Shown here: positions 38,201 to 49,971 of the stretch, piece after piece
Layout of the letters: each line of letters opens with the position of its first letter
Numbering within the stretch: the stretch's first letter is position 1
NCBI GenBank assembly: GCA_016802295.1
Contig: JAESIW010000020.1
Location: 3,021,964-3,085,963, forward strand
DNA length: 64,000 bases
Source of the DNA: Brachionus rotundiformis
Lineage: Eukaryota; Rotifera; Eurotatoria; Ploima; Brachionidae
Reading direction: 5' to 3'
Translations under genes and position numbers: made by a program
The notes under the pieces: model-generated
The model's database searches: none
What the model was told of the DNA's origin: nothing
What the model saw: only the letters and a program-made list of their open reading frames with translations

Positions 38201-40132
38201 TATATCTTTTAAAAAGATTTTTATCATATTATATATTGTATATGTAACTATTAAATTTCAGAGATTAATTTCATAAAAACAATCCAAATAGATATTTTCT
38301 TCTTCTTTCTTTTTTAATCTTCTGCTCCAGGTCGAGCATCTCATTGAAGTGTTCAAAATATTGCAACTCCAAGAATTCTGTCAGTTGGCATTTTTAATGC
38401 ATGTCCAAGCCACTTAAGTTGCAGCTCGGCTCGGTCCTTGGCCTTTTGTACATACTTTTCATTTGTATTGACCTGTAATCAATTCGTTTGGAGTACTTGG
38501 ACTTATTGAGTGTCGCAATCAGTCGGTACCCAGCATTTATACCCATATAATAATACAGATTTTACAAGACTATTGTAAAGATTTAATTTTGTTGAAAAGG
38601 AAAAGATTACGATTTCACATATTCTTTAATTTGAAGAACGCAGTTATAGCCTTGGTTAACCTCTCTCCAATGTGTTTCCGAAAGCTTCTTAGATATGTAA
38701 AGTTGATGTCGAATCATTTAACACTTGAAGCATCAAATATAAATCAGGGATCAGGGATAAATATTTTTCTATCTTTAAATTGTCTCTTATTTGATTTTGT
38801 AAATATATGTTTTTTACTTACCACCTTTATTTAGTGGTATTTTATTAAAGCTTAAATAAATTGACCGAATTATAGTGAATTAAAAAAATTTTGTTTGAAA
38901 ACACTATAATTATTATTTTAGCCAATTTTATTGTTATAATTAAATAAAAATTTTTGTAAGTTCTTTAATGGTTTAAGTCAGTACAAATCCATCATATAAT
39001 ATATAATTAATATTTCATTACTTCTATAGTTAGAATAAATTAGAAAAAAATTTTAAATGATCTTAAATATAATTAAATATAAATTTAATATTTTTATTAA
39101 CTGAATTTTTATTTAGCCTTGAAATGGACATGAAAAAACTGAAGATCGAAATAGAACAACAAAAAAAAGTTGAGCAATACCTCCGCGATCAAATAAACTA
39201 CATTACCAAGTGCGATCGTTCTGAGAAGCTAAAACAAGAAAACGAATCTTTGCAGTCAAAGATAAATGAATTGCGAGTACAAAAAGATAAAGAGAGAGAC
39301 CATCTTGAAAAACAATTACAGGATGAGAGGAAAAAGCGAACAGATATAGAAGCTCAACTTGCCAAAGAGAAAAAACTTAGAGAAACAAGCAGTCTTTCGG
39401 TCAAAAAAGCCAGTCAGCCTCAAAATACACCTAATGGCGTTAATGAACAGAACCAGAAAAAAATCAATCAACTTGAAAATGAGAATAAAGAGTTGAAAGA
39501 TGATTGTGGCAAAAAGCAAGATACCATTGTGCATCTTGAGAATGAAATAAACAATTTGTCCTCTTTGTTGCAGTCGAATGAAAATATTGAAAAATTAAAG
39601 AAAAAGTTAAAAAATATAGAGGAAAAAAACACCAATCTTCAAGAGAGTCTACGCGAAGAAACTCGCTTTAAAATGAACCTTTTATCAGCTCTTGGAGAGG
39701 CCAAAAGACAAATAGAGTACGTGAACCGTAAGTTTTACCAAGATAGTTTGAATTTTAACTCAGAAATAAGGTATTCATTTCTTTAAAGGTCAATTAGACA
39801 CCAAAGATAATGAATTGAGCATGATGAAAGCAATGCTGTTAAAACAATCACTGTCACACAATTCGTTTCCGAATAGTCTGTTGAATGAAACAGCTCAGAC
39901 TGATCTAATAAGTCAGCTTTTGGCAGATCAGCTATCCAATCTTCAAAATCATAACTATAGTTCTAATCAATTGATTGGCAATCATAACTGTCCCAGTGAA
40001 GAATCTCGAAGTTTAAGCTGCTCATCACCAGGAGCGTCTGATATGAACCGGATGAGCTTTTCGCCAACTAATGATAACAACACGCAAAATTTTGACAGCA
40101 TGGAAGTAAAGAATATATTTCCCAAAATCTAA
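35261..40132 (+). CDS. MACO1: macoilin (transmembrane and coiled-coil ER protein)
   Basis: Conserved ER membrane protein of neurons. Five exons in continuous phase: 35261-35346, 36733-36877, 36931-38141, 39117-39727 and 39789-40132; 798 residues (human 664). Exon 1 encodes MKRRNADSTKHRKQF...TEGMYGS, nearly the human start, and was found only through that match. Then come membrane helices with ADYVLEFRFEFLWPFWLL and WLFFIASTYVWVQYVWHTDK, the hallmark SDLCRPFAAHCIGYP with VTLGFGFKSYINYKYRL, a very Asn/Ser-rich insert at about 200-480, the C-terminal coiled coil (exons 4-5: KKVEQYLRDQINYITKCDRS, ETRFKMNLLSALGEAKRQIE), and a disordered tail ending VKNIFPKI. Introns 1 (1386 bp) and 3 (975 bp) each hold a dead LINE piece; introns 2 and 4 are 53 and 61 bp. 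Confidence 0.95.
35930..36310 (-). mobile_element. LINE 3' remnant in macoilin intron 1
   Basis: Read on minus: RIDLIKYFKIIKRYEIINFE, then GVNYSRNQSYSLRRHNKSIV, RERKFYSKN, and after a break NNVWNSLPQYIANSE. This is the LINE C-terminal pattern RxDLIxxFKI...RxHNxxxxRE...WNxLPxxVVxS. It is antisense to the host gene and interrupted by stops. Confidence 0.65.
38300..38590 (-). mobile_element. LINE 3' remnant in macoilin intron 3
   Basis: Read on minus: NLYNSLVKSVLLYGYKCWVP, TDCDT, then after a gap QLKWLGHALKMPTDRILGVA. These match the K(L)YNS-VK--LLYG-E-W and W-GH-LRM-T-RI segments of LINE reverse-transcriptase tails. It is antisense to macoilin and broken by stops near its 3' side. Confidence 0.65.
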
Positions 40133-40966
40133 TAATATTAAAATAAAAGAACACATTTTTTTTCAAAAAAATGACAATAAAATAATTGAAAATTATCTAT
40201 TTGTTTGAAATATTCATGTAGTCTCAATTGAGTGTAGGCAAAATTAATTTTTAATTGCATAAATTTTTTGTTTTAATGTAAATTTTTCCTTGTTTAAATG
40301 TTATTTTTTAGATTATTTTGTAACTAAGCGAATAAGTGTTTTAAATTTGTTTTTAAATGAAAATACATCTCAAATCGTTGTTTAAAGTTAGTTTTATGTA
40401 ACACTTAGTATTAAATTCAATGTATAGATAACAATTTTGATTAAATGATATTTTTTATTTTTTATTAGTTCAGCGAGAAAAAATATATGGCCTAAATAAA
40501 AAATTTTCAAAAAAAATCTACCAAAACTTTTATTACAAATCTGATATTAATAATTTAATCATATTAATTAAAGTGGAAATTTTAATTTTAATATATAACT
40601 TTAAAAAAATTGATAAAATATAATCGTTTTTAAAGATTTGCTTCTGAATCATTGATACCATTAAAAATTGATAAATTTTTAAAAATTTTAATTAAATTTT
40701 ATTTTTACAATTTTAAAAGAAATTGCTACTTGTTTGATCAAAGAAATACTGAGTTTTTTTAAACTAACTCAACATGTGAACAAGCTAAATTTCATTCAAA
40801 ATAAAACTTTGAAACTCTTAACTCATATTTTGTCTTTTTGTATATTATTTCCAAAGCCCAGTAATACTTGAATAGATGAATGAATTAATTTCAAAGATCT
40901 TTTTTTTTTATAAAATTAAATCTAATTTTATGTTTAAATTTATTTTTACAGTTTTTATTGTTTGTA
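40133..40966. other. macoilin 3' flank and RASEF 5' flank
   Basis: AT-rich. An AATAAA lies about 40 bp after the macoilin stop. A TTTTTACAG acceptor at 40943-40951 precedes the RASEF start codon, so a non-coding or further coding 5' exon of RASEF may sit in or before this stretch; none was identified. Confidence 0.45.
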
Positions 40967-43900
40967 ATGAATTGGGAAATCGAAAATAGTAGCTATCTAA
41001 ATGAAGAGAAATACTTATGTAATGACCCGAAAATCGACGGCTATGAATCCGATTCGGATAGATATGCTTCAATCGGCCTGAGCATTCAAAGGTAATTGGT
41101 TCAATAAATCCAAATCATTAATTGATTTTATAAAGTCAAGAGAAAATATGCGAGTTTCATCAATTGTTGGGCGATGAAAATCCAGAACAAATAAGGCTTT
41201 TTGAGGAAATTCTCTGCTCAGTCTTGCAAGATATTCAAAACTATAAAAATGAAGCAGATAGACTGGAAATGGTTTACAGAAGGTACCAGTTTAAAAATTT
41301 TTTGGAAAAAAAATTTAAGTAATTTTTTTTGAAAGTGAAAGAGACCAAAATCAGGAAACGATCAAAAACATGATAGATGAAGCCGAAAGACAATTGAGTA
41401 CAATGATGGAAAAAATAAAATTAGAAGTGATTTTAGATAAAAGATAGCTTAAATTTGAAAGAATGTCTATTTTTTTTGAAGGAAAAAAATAAATATATGA
41501 AAATAATCGACAACTTAAAGCAAGAGTATTGTCAAGAGATAGCTAGCCTACAAGAAAGTCTAATCAAAACACAAGAAGTAGTAAAACTAGATTTGTTCAA
41601 TATTTTTAAACCATTCTTCCATTTAGTCTGAAAATAAATTGAGACGATGTAAAAATGACGAAAATATTCAATTAAAAGAATTAAAGATAAAAATCGAAAA
41701 TTTAAGTTTGGAAAACAAAGATTTGAAAACTAATTTACGACAATCTCAGTCGGAGGTTTCAGTTCTTCGAAGTGAAATAGCTGAATTGAATAATATTTGT
41801 AATGAGACTAATTGTGAAACGTAATTAATATGAAAAAATTTAAATTTTGGTTTATATTTTACCAAATAATAATCTAGTTATGTATCAAACGAAGCCCTTA
41901 TAGAATTATGTAAACTAAAACAGGAAATAGCTTCTTTACAGTATGTTTAAATTTGATTGATTTTTTAAACCAAGTTTAAACAAATGTTTAAGAAATGCCA
42001 ATCAGAAGTTAAATGACACCAATGATGTGCTTAAATCACTTATTCAAAGACAAAAAGAAATCGAAACTGAAGTAATTATTAATTTTTATTCAAAAGAAAT
42101 AATTATTTTACTTTTTTGTTAAAAGAGAAAAAATTCCGCATTATCGCCGCAAAAGTAATTTAAGAATTTTAATAATTTGTTTTAAATCTTTGCTAAAAAA
42201 ATATTAGATTTATTTCCCGTAATGAGTTATCAAATGTAAAACACAATAGTACATTAAGCTCATTATATGACGAAGAAATAGGTAATAATTAAAATGAATT
42301 TGATAACAATATTTGGAGCAATTAAAATATTAATTTAGATAGTGGATTTTCAGACTTTCATAATGATACATTTTTTCCGACTAGTTTTAGCAGCAATTTT
42401 AAATTGGAATGTCAAAGTATTCCAGTAAGTGAGAATGATGATGAGCAACACTTAATTGAAAACTTACCTGAAAATGAAAATAAAGCTTGCACTCAGAAAA
42501 AAAATGGTAAATTTTTACCAATAAATTTAGAATAAATAATTGAGTAAATTAAATTAAGTAAATAAAACAAATTATAGTCAAATACAATCAAATAATGTAA
42601 TTTATTTATATTTTATTTTTTAAAAGAGGCTATTTTTTCATAATTTTTAGATAACATCAAATTCCGATCCAGAAAGAGTTTTTAAAGTTGTTTTTGCTGG
42701 CGATTCGGTATGTTTTTGTTTAAATAAAAAAATCCAACTTTTTTGATAACTTTTGTTAATGTGAATACTAATGTTTTATTTTATTTGACTAATGTCACTC
42801 TATTGCAGCCTACTCAAGCCTTTCCTTTTAAGCGAATTCACATTTTGTGCCCTTAATGAATCTTCAAGAAGTGCATTTCATAACTTGACGTCTCTTAGTT
42901 CAAAAGTGTTTCTATTGTCTAAAATCGTTGACCAATTCTGGAACTAAATATCGTCAATGATCACTTCTTACAACACTTAATACATTTATCTCTTTACTGC
43001 CTCTTTTTTCCAATATTAGATTGTTTGCTAAAGATTCAGACATCTTGGCTCTTAGTTCTTTGTCAATCTTCCCCTCATTGACTCAAGAATCAGGAACAAC
43101 TAAATGATTTTACAACATAAAAAAATACTTATTTAGGAATAGTTTTATTAATGGATTTATTACATTCATATCAAATTAATATACCAAACTTCTGATAATA
43201 CCAGTACCATCCCTACAAAAATAGATAAAATTTAATAGAAATAAGGAATTAAATTTAAAAAAGATTTTAAATATTTTTGTGCTTTCTTGTTAGCCCAACA
43301 TTAGCATTGACGTTGTTGGATAATTCTTCCAAATAAGCTTTTACGTAAATTAATTTTAATTTTATTTAAGAATTTAAGAATTTTTATTTATTTTTTTCTT
43401 ATATTTATTTTATTTTAGAATTTTTGCTTTGATTTAGTTAATTAAAAATAAGAAAACTGAAGATTTATTATATTTTTGTTTAAAAATAAAGATTAATAAA
43501 ATTTTCTAATTCAGGGAGTTGGTAAGACAAGCTTTATAACAAGATACTGCAAGGGTCAGTTCAATCCGTCAACAAGCGCAACTATTGGTAAATTATAGCT
43601 AGATTAGATTAAGATTTTTTAATTTTTTCAATCAATCAGGGGTGGATCATATTATGAAAATTCTTGATATTGATGGCAAGAAAATAGCTTTGCAATTATG
43701 GGACACGTAAATGCAAAGGAAATGCATTTTTTTCACAAGTTAATATTTTGATTTTAGATGCGGACAAGAGCGATTTCGGTCAATAGCAAAATCGTATTTT
43801 CGCCGAGCCGATGGTGTTGTGCTTATGTACGACTGCACTTACGAGAGGTCGTTTTTGAACGTACGTGAATGGGTTGAAATAATCAATGAAACGAGTGACA

Positions 43901-44231
43901 AGCGCATTCCGATTGTAATTATCGGAAATAAAATTGACTTGAGAGAGGAAATTGGAATAAATGGTCGATTTGTTCGAAAAGAAGAGGGTTTAAAATTAGC
44001 CAAGCAATTTCAGAGCTTGTTTATTGAGACAAGTGCTAAAGATGGAAGTAATATTGATGAGTCTCTAATCGAAATTTGCAGGTTGATTTAATTTGAAAAG
44101 ATTTTTTAGATGTAATTAATAAATTTTAATTTTCCAAAAGGATAATGAGCGTCAATCAAGATGTAGAACTTAAATCGGATAGAATCAGACTTGGAATGAG
44201 TTCTTCAGCCAAAAAAAACACTTGTTGTTAG
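40967..44231 (+). CDS. RASEF: RASEF-type Rab GTPase with N-terminal coiled coil
   Basis: Large atypical Rab (Rab45 type). Fifteen coding exons keep phase: 40967-41091, 41136-41282, 41336-41426, 41482-41577, 41627-41820, 41878-41940, 41993-42071, 42126-42154, 42208-42281, 42339-42506, 42673-42707, 43515-43587, 43640-43706, 43758-44081, 44141-44231; 551 residues. Residues ~40-290 are a charged coiled coil (for example QLKELKIKIENLSLENKDLK). The GTPase starts near 355: FAGDS/GVGKTSF (P-loop, exon split after S), LWDTCGQERFRSIAKSYFRR, GNKIDL, ETSAK; the CC C-terminus should be geranylgeranylated. RSIAKSYFR and SFLNVREWVEII match human RASEF. The usual DTAGQE is DTCGQE here. No EF hands are seen, so upstream exons may be missing or lost. 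The 42507-42672 acceptor was chosen to keep phase. Confidence 0.88.
42815..43110 (-). mobile_element. probable LINE 3' remnant in RASEF intron 11
   Basis: Read on minus: KELRAKMSESLANN, GSKEINVLSVVRSDH, RYLVPELVNDFRQ, then FELRDVKL-NALLEDSLRAQ with NVNSLKRK. The last block resembles the F--R-V-LWN-LP--IR-----FK--L ending of CR1/L2/jockey-type LINEs. It is weaker than the other LINE calls and full of stops. It is antisense to RASEF and explains why this intron is about 800 bp. Confidence 0.4.
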
Positions 44232-46151
44232 ATTTGTTTTATTTATGATACCATAATAAATTTAAATTATCTGAAAATCATTATTATTAACCTTAACTTA
44301 TTTAGTTTCATTTTTAAAAAATTTTTTTTACGTTTTTCCTAAATAAAAGACATTATCTCGATTAAAATTTAATCAATTTGTATTTTTTTAAAGATACTTT
44401 ATTTTAAGAGTCTATTGATTCGAAATTATTTATGCTTTTTAGATCTATGTTCAAATAGAACACAAAAGAGTACCAAAATCCTGTTTCCAATAAATTAAAA
44501 TTTCAATAATTAAGCTTTTTCGAGCTAGTGTTTTAAATAGTGACAATTTTTCCTATAAATTTCTCTGCATATTTCAAAACAATTCAAATTAAATTCGCGT
44601 ACCCGATTCTAATTAAAATTTATTTTTATTTATGTCACAAATATTATCAACTCAAGTGTAGCTGAGAACACTCACCTTAACTAAAAGAGTTTATTTTTTG
44701 TTCCTCTTTTCTCATTAAAGAATATTTCATTCATTATTTTTTTTTCATTAATATCTGGTCCAAAAAAATAATTGTTAAGACTAATTGAATTTTGTGCATA
44801 TCAATATTTGTGATTGAAATGAATTCAATTATTTTTCAAAATAAATTTTAGCTTTTTTTCCTAATTTTTTTTTTGCCATTAATCAATAAATGGCTTGTAG
44901 AAATATTTTTCCTAAAATTTAGTCAATATTTTTTTCTACAAATTAGTTTAAGCATCGCTTTGATTTAGTTATGGACAACATATTAATTTACATCTAGTAT
45001 TGATTTTTAGACTTAAAAAAAATTAATAGTTAAATTTATTTTATTTAATTCTGATAATAGCTTGGAAGTTATTTTTTGAACAAAGCGTACACATTATCAC
45101 CATAGCGAACTTAAAATTATTGATTTTTTCCTCATCATCATTTAACTTGATTTGGTAACTAGCTTCTGTTTAGTATTTAAAAGCTCTTTTTATATGTGAA
45201 TCAAGGTATTTTTGGCATTAATTTCGGATTCAAATAAGCAATTATTTTTTAATTTTTATAACTTCACATTATTTATAAACACTGTGATATAAAAAGTCCC
45301 CATATAGTTTCTTAAGTGGCGAGATAACTTAAATCTTATCATTCCGAACAAACCATTGGCAACTGAAAATCAAGTTTTTTGCAATTATTAATATTTTTGA
45401 ACATATATTGATAAGGAAGCTTTTTTTTTAATATTTTTTTTAGAAATTTGATAGTAATTTTTTTAAAGGAACAAATGAAATAAAACTATTAATTTTTTGT
45501 TGAATATAAAGATTTAAAATCACGTTTAGATTTAAATTTTTATTCATATAAACCCATCAAAATCGCTGGTTATGAATTTTACTTCATTCAAGAGAAAGAA
45601 ATAAGTCAACTAACCCAACAAGTAAGTTTAGCCAGATATAAGAGAGTATTCAGAGCTGACAAGTCTTATCTGAACATATGCAATGTTTATTTTGACATGT
45701 TTATTTTTTTTAAATTGAGACAAATTGTGAGTCATTGGTAACATTTGTCGATTTTGATTTAAAAAATGGTGGGTTCAAGCAATTAATTTTTGACTCAGCG
45801 AGCCAATTTGTGTCATTATAAATCCCGCAATTTTGCCCCAGTCTAAATACATGTACAAATTTTGAGTCAACAGCATGTTTAAAATTAAACATGGTCTCCT
45901 AATTTGGTTCTAGTGAACCGTAGAATCCGTCAGTAACGCTCAGTCGATCTAGTCCTCAGTAGAGATTTAATTTAACAAATTAATTTCAAAATTCGTCTCA
46001 ATTTTCATAAATTAATCAAAATTTATTTTAAAAAAAATTAATTTTAAATGGCGTTCACTTAGTGATTCTGATATTTTTGAGTTTTACCTTAATTTATTTT
46101 TGTGAATTTTAATGAAAAAAAAATCGATTTTTTTTTTCTAGAGAATCGATT
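44232..46151. other. intergenic stretch and hnRNP K 5' flank
   Basis: AT-rich. A locally GC-richer segment at about 45885-45965 (ending CTCAGTAGAG) may be a 5' untranslated exon of hnRNP K, because a long pyrimidine tract and TAG acceptor at 46128-46141 sit 10 bp before its start codon. A short open reading near 45580-45620 ends at a GTAAGT but was not assignable. Confidence 0.4.
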
Positions 46152-48744
46152 ATGGAGCAGCAAGCTCATGCTTTTGATCAGTTTCAAAACATACCGCAGT
46201 ATCAGACAGCGCCGCCAGTGGCAGCCGAAGGCCCGTACGGCGGCCAACCTGGCTTGATCCTGGAGCCTCACGCGAACGGCCAAGCCGATCCAGGACACGG
46301 ACAGAAGCGGCAAGCAGAGAACGCCCAGGGCCACTTCATCCAGAAGAGACAGCGAACCGAGGCCTATTCCGGCCAGCAGCAGCAGAACAAAACAGGCTTT
46401 CAGAACAGACTTGGCAAAGTCGATCTCAGAATTCTTCTTCCGAGCAAAGTAAAGCAATTTTTGCTCCTGTTTTATTGAGGTGGTTATTTATTGATTTTTA
46501 GGACGCTGGTGCCATCATTGGACGTGGCGGAACCAACATAAAGAGACTGCGTGCCGATGTATGTATCTTTTTTTAATTTAATCTCAGTCTTGGTCTCCTG
46601 CCCAAATGGTTTATCCCAAAAATAGCAGCAAAATAATTTTAATAAACTGTTACTTTTTTCTATTTTTTCTTAGTTTAAATTTTACTTTAAAATTTTATCC
46701 CATTCAATCGATAGGCTTTATAAATTCTTTGTTTGTCATTTATGCATAAAGTAATTAACACAGCTGGTTTTCCAAAGGGTATGGAAGTAATTAAGAATTC
46801 AAGTATCCAATTTAGACAAGTCAAACATAAATGAGCTCGCCCAGTCCCTTCATTTAATGATCTATCAAATAATTAATAAGTGTTGGACTCATTGGTTTAT
46901 TAGGGGAAATAGAAAAAAAAAATTTTTAAATTATTTTATTAATGAGATTTACTAATTGAGAAAATTTGCTGCTATTTTGATATTTTTTAAATTTTTAAAT
47001 TCACACAACTTATAAAATGTCTTTTTCTCTTTTTTCACATACACACACACACATACACCAACACATACAACACCAATTGACCAAATAAATTGTCTCAATA
47101 TTGTCTTGTCTTTGACCTAAAATAAAACCATTTAAAACTCTACTAAACTGACCATTCCGATACTCGACTCCAATTGAACTTAATACTCCAATCGAAATCC
47201 ACTTCTATTTAAAATACCATCTCGATTGATAATTATTATTTAATTTATCTAATCTAATAGCACAAGACTATAATACAAGTACCCGATTGCGATGGTCCCG
47301 AACGGTAATTTAATACTTTTACTTTTGGTTACTGGCCTTGTCCATCATTTTTACATTAAATTTTCAATTTAAATTTGGCGCTAATAAAATTCTGTTCTTA
47401 CCAAAAAAGATTGCTGCTGATTGGAGGCGACACAGAGGCCTGTTTGACGACCATTTTGGACGTGATTCCGCTGATTGAAGAGAACGCAAAGAGCGGGCCC
47501 GATCACCCGTTTGAATTTAGACTGCTGCTTCACCAAAGCCAAGCTGGATGCGTGATTGGTCGCGGAGGAGAGAAAATAAAAGAGCTCCGGACAGTAGGCT
47601 ATTTTTGGTCATTTTTTTCTTGTTGCCAAACTTATTCTTGCTGATATTTAGCGCCACAATTTGGATATGAAAGTGTACTCGGAATGCGCGCCCATGTCCA
47701 CTGAGCGCATCTGTCAAATGAGAGGCAAAGCGCCGGACATAGTCAACTGTCTCAGAGAGACCCTGCAGCTGCTTCAGAACGCCCCGCCAAAAGGCGCCAG
47801 CAGATTGTATGACCCGCAGAATTTTAATGAATTTTCAGCCAGTCAGTATGGCGGCTATGTTGGTGAGAAAAAAGTGAGCCAGAGCGCGCCGCCGAGAGGC
47901 GGACCCGGCGGCGGGTTCCACCAACACGCGGGTCAGCAGCAGCCCGGGCACCGCTTCGAAAAAGAGCACCGCGGACCGCCGCCTGGCGAACAGCGAGGCC
48001 GTGGTCCTCGCGACGGCGGAGATCGCAGACGGCCGGATCACCAGGCACCTAGAGGCAACGCGCCCCGCAACTACTCTCACCAAGCTCCATCTAATCCGCC
48101 CAGACACACCTCCGGCTATGACCACGGCTACCAAAACGGCGGCCATAACAGCGGACACAACAAGTCAAGCGCCATGACTAATCAGGTCACCATACCAAAT
48201 GAGCTGGCTGGAGCCATTATTGGACCCAAAGGGGCTAAAATTCAGCAAATAAGAGAACAATCTGGTGCTGGCATCACCATTGACAAGCCTCAAGTTGGCA
48301 ACAATGATCGCATAATTTCAATTACCGGTAGTGCTGAACAAATACAAAATGCTCAATATTTACTTCAAATGACGTAAGTTTGGATAGCCAGTTTCCATCT
48401 TAATTAACTAGTCTAACAATCTAACAATGGAATGTGTTGGTTGGAAGACCAGTGATTTTGTGTTAAGATTGCTTAAAAAAAAACACAGAATTCTGAGTCT
48501 TCGAAACTTACACATTTGACTAACAACTAACTAATTAACTTTAAAGCTTGATCTGTGTGGAAGACTAATGATTTTGTGTTTGGTTTAAATTCAAGATTCT
48601 TAACATAAGATCTGAGTTTTCCGCATAGTGCGCATTTGCTAACAACTTAATAAATTTTAAATTAAATTTAAATATATTTATTTGAGTTTATTTATTTTAT
48701 TTTCTTCAAGGGTTAAACAATCAGGACTATGGCAAGGAAATTAA
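46152..48744 (+). CDS. HNRNPK: hnRNP K (three KH domains)
   Basis: Poly(C)-binding nuclear RNA/DNA-binding protein. Six coding exons in phase: 46152-46448, 46502-46558, 47261-47304, 47410-47593, 47652-48373 and 48711-48744; 445 residues (human 463). KH1 (~90-157) is split over exons: VDLRILLPSK / DAGAIIGRGGTNIKRLRAD / QVPDCDGPER. KH2 (~165-235): FRLLLHQSQAGCVIGRGGEK. Residues ~270-365 are Gly/Arg/Pro-rich with RGG-like boxes (RGPPPGEQRGRGPRDGG). KH3 (~370-440): VTIPNELAGAIIGPKGAKIQ and SITGSAEQIQNAQYLLQM, then the short ending TVKQSGLWQGN, equivalent to human NSVKQYSGKFF. All three GxxG loops are intact (GRGG, GRGG, GPKG). Exons 1 and 5 are strikingly GC-rich for this region. AATAAA follows at 48849. 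Confidence 0.95.
47036..47074 (+). repeat. CA-rich microsatellite in hnRNP K intron 2
   Basis: An imperfect CA tract (CACATACACACACACACATA, then CACCAACACATACAACACC) following a CT-rich run. The next 180 bp up to the exon are also C-rich on this strand. CA and C-rich tracts are known binding sites for hnRNP L and hnRNP K, so a role in autoregulated splicing is possible but is not shown. Confidence 0.7.
48403..48655 (+). repeat. diverged ~118-bp tandem duplication in the last hnRNP K intron
   Basis: Two units share GGAAGAC-A-TGATTTTGTGTT (48443 and about 48560) and CATTTG-CTAACAACT (about 48512 and 48632) in the same order at a distance of 117-120 bp. The duplication lies between the KH3 exon and the terminal exon. 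Confidence 0.65.
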
Positions 48745-49971
48745 GTGATCAAATCAGCTCGAGACAAATTAATTAATTTTTTTAGCTTTTATTTTGTTTT
48801 ATTTTTTTTTGTTATATTTTTTTTTGTGTTGGAATTGAATGTTTTACGAATAAAAAATTATTAAAGTTGATTAAGCAAATATTCAAGTCATTTATTTAAT
48901 AGATTTTGTCGAGCTGTACTTTTGAACAAATCTATGTTATGCTAGATTTTATAAATCATTCATTATTTTATTGTAAATAAAGCTTTGTTTAAAAAAATAT
49001 TTGTCTAATGCTGCTATTAGTTACCATTGGCTTGACCACAATTATATTAAAAAAAAATTAAATAAGAAAAATTCTGAATACCTTAATGTCCGTGTCAGAT
49101 ATACCCAAGTACTGTGTTGAGCATTTATTTCCTAATGAAATGGGCTAGGGAAAGTACAAAGGGCATTTTAAAAAATTATTGTATTAATCCAGAAGTGGCT
49201 GACCTGGTGATTCAACATTGGATAATCCTGTTATAGTTCCACAAGTTCTTGTGCCACTTTTGTCCGTCCATCACTTCGAATAGTATTTTAAAGTGAACTT
49301 GAGTGACTTAACAATTTTGGCGAAGAACCCGACTTGTTTCATTTTGGAGCCAGATTTCCTAGCATAGGCAATGTTCCTAACCGCTTTGTCATTTTGTTCA
49401 TTACCACAAGCTTTGCATGTTTTTAAAATTTAAATCATTGATCCTAAGTTATAAATTCTAATTGATTGTTCTCAAAATTAACAAAATAAAATTTTACTCA
49501 GCTTATAGTTTTGTACTTGTTTTAAAGGCCTAATTGAGAATAAAATTATATGCTTATTTAAAATGCTGAACTTATCAAAACCTATTAAAAAATTATATTC
49601 AAAAATAAAAAATTTAAACTGTACCAGTTTGGAAAATTATACTTTATTTAATCATTGCAAAAACTTGAGAAGATGATCATGTAAATGACAAGTCTGCATG
49701 ATTATTATCTTTTATAAATTAAGAGCTCAAAATTAGAAATAAACTCCTATTTTTTGTTTAAAATATAATATATTGAGTAATACTTAAGTTAATTAAGTGC
49801 TATGATTTGATAAATTTTATTTAATTTATTAAATTTTATTATTTTTTCAATATTTCTAAATTACTTGTTTTATACTCTATAATTGTCTATGAATATGATT
49901 TAGTTAGAACCAGTTTTTTGATATTAGAAAGAAATTTGATCAACTGTTTTTATGTTTTTATTTAAAAAAAT
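48745..49971. other. intergenic stretch after hnRNP K
   Basis: Beyond the poly(A) signal at 48849 lies a GC-richer segment at about 49085-49430. On minus it reads NEQNDKAVRNIAYARKSGSK then VGFFAKIVKS with stops further on; it looks like decayed coding sequence, perhaps a transposon, but is not identified. The rest is AT-rich. Confidence 0.4.

Noticed and set aside
46089..48158. Minus-strand ORFs across hnRNP K, including Arg/Ala-rich ones
   Set aside because: They are shadows of the GC-rich hnRNP K exons; the plus frame carries the KH domains.
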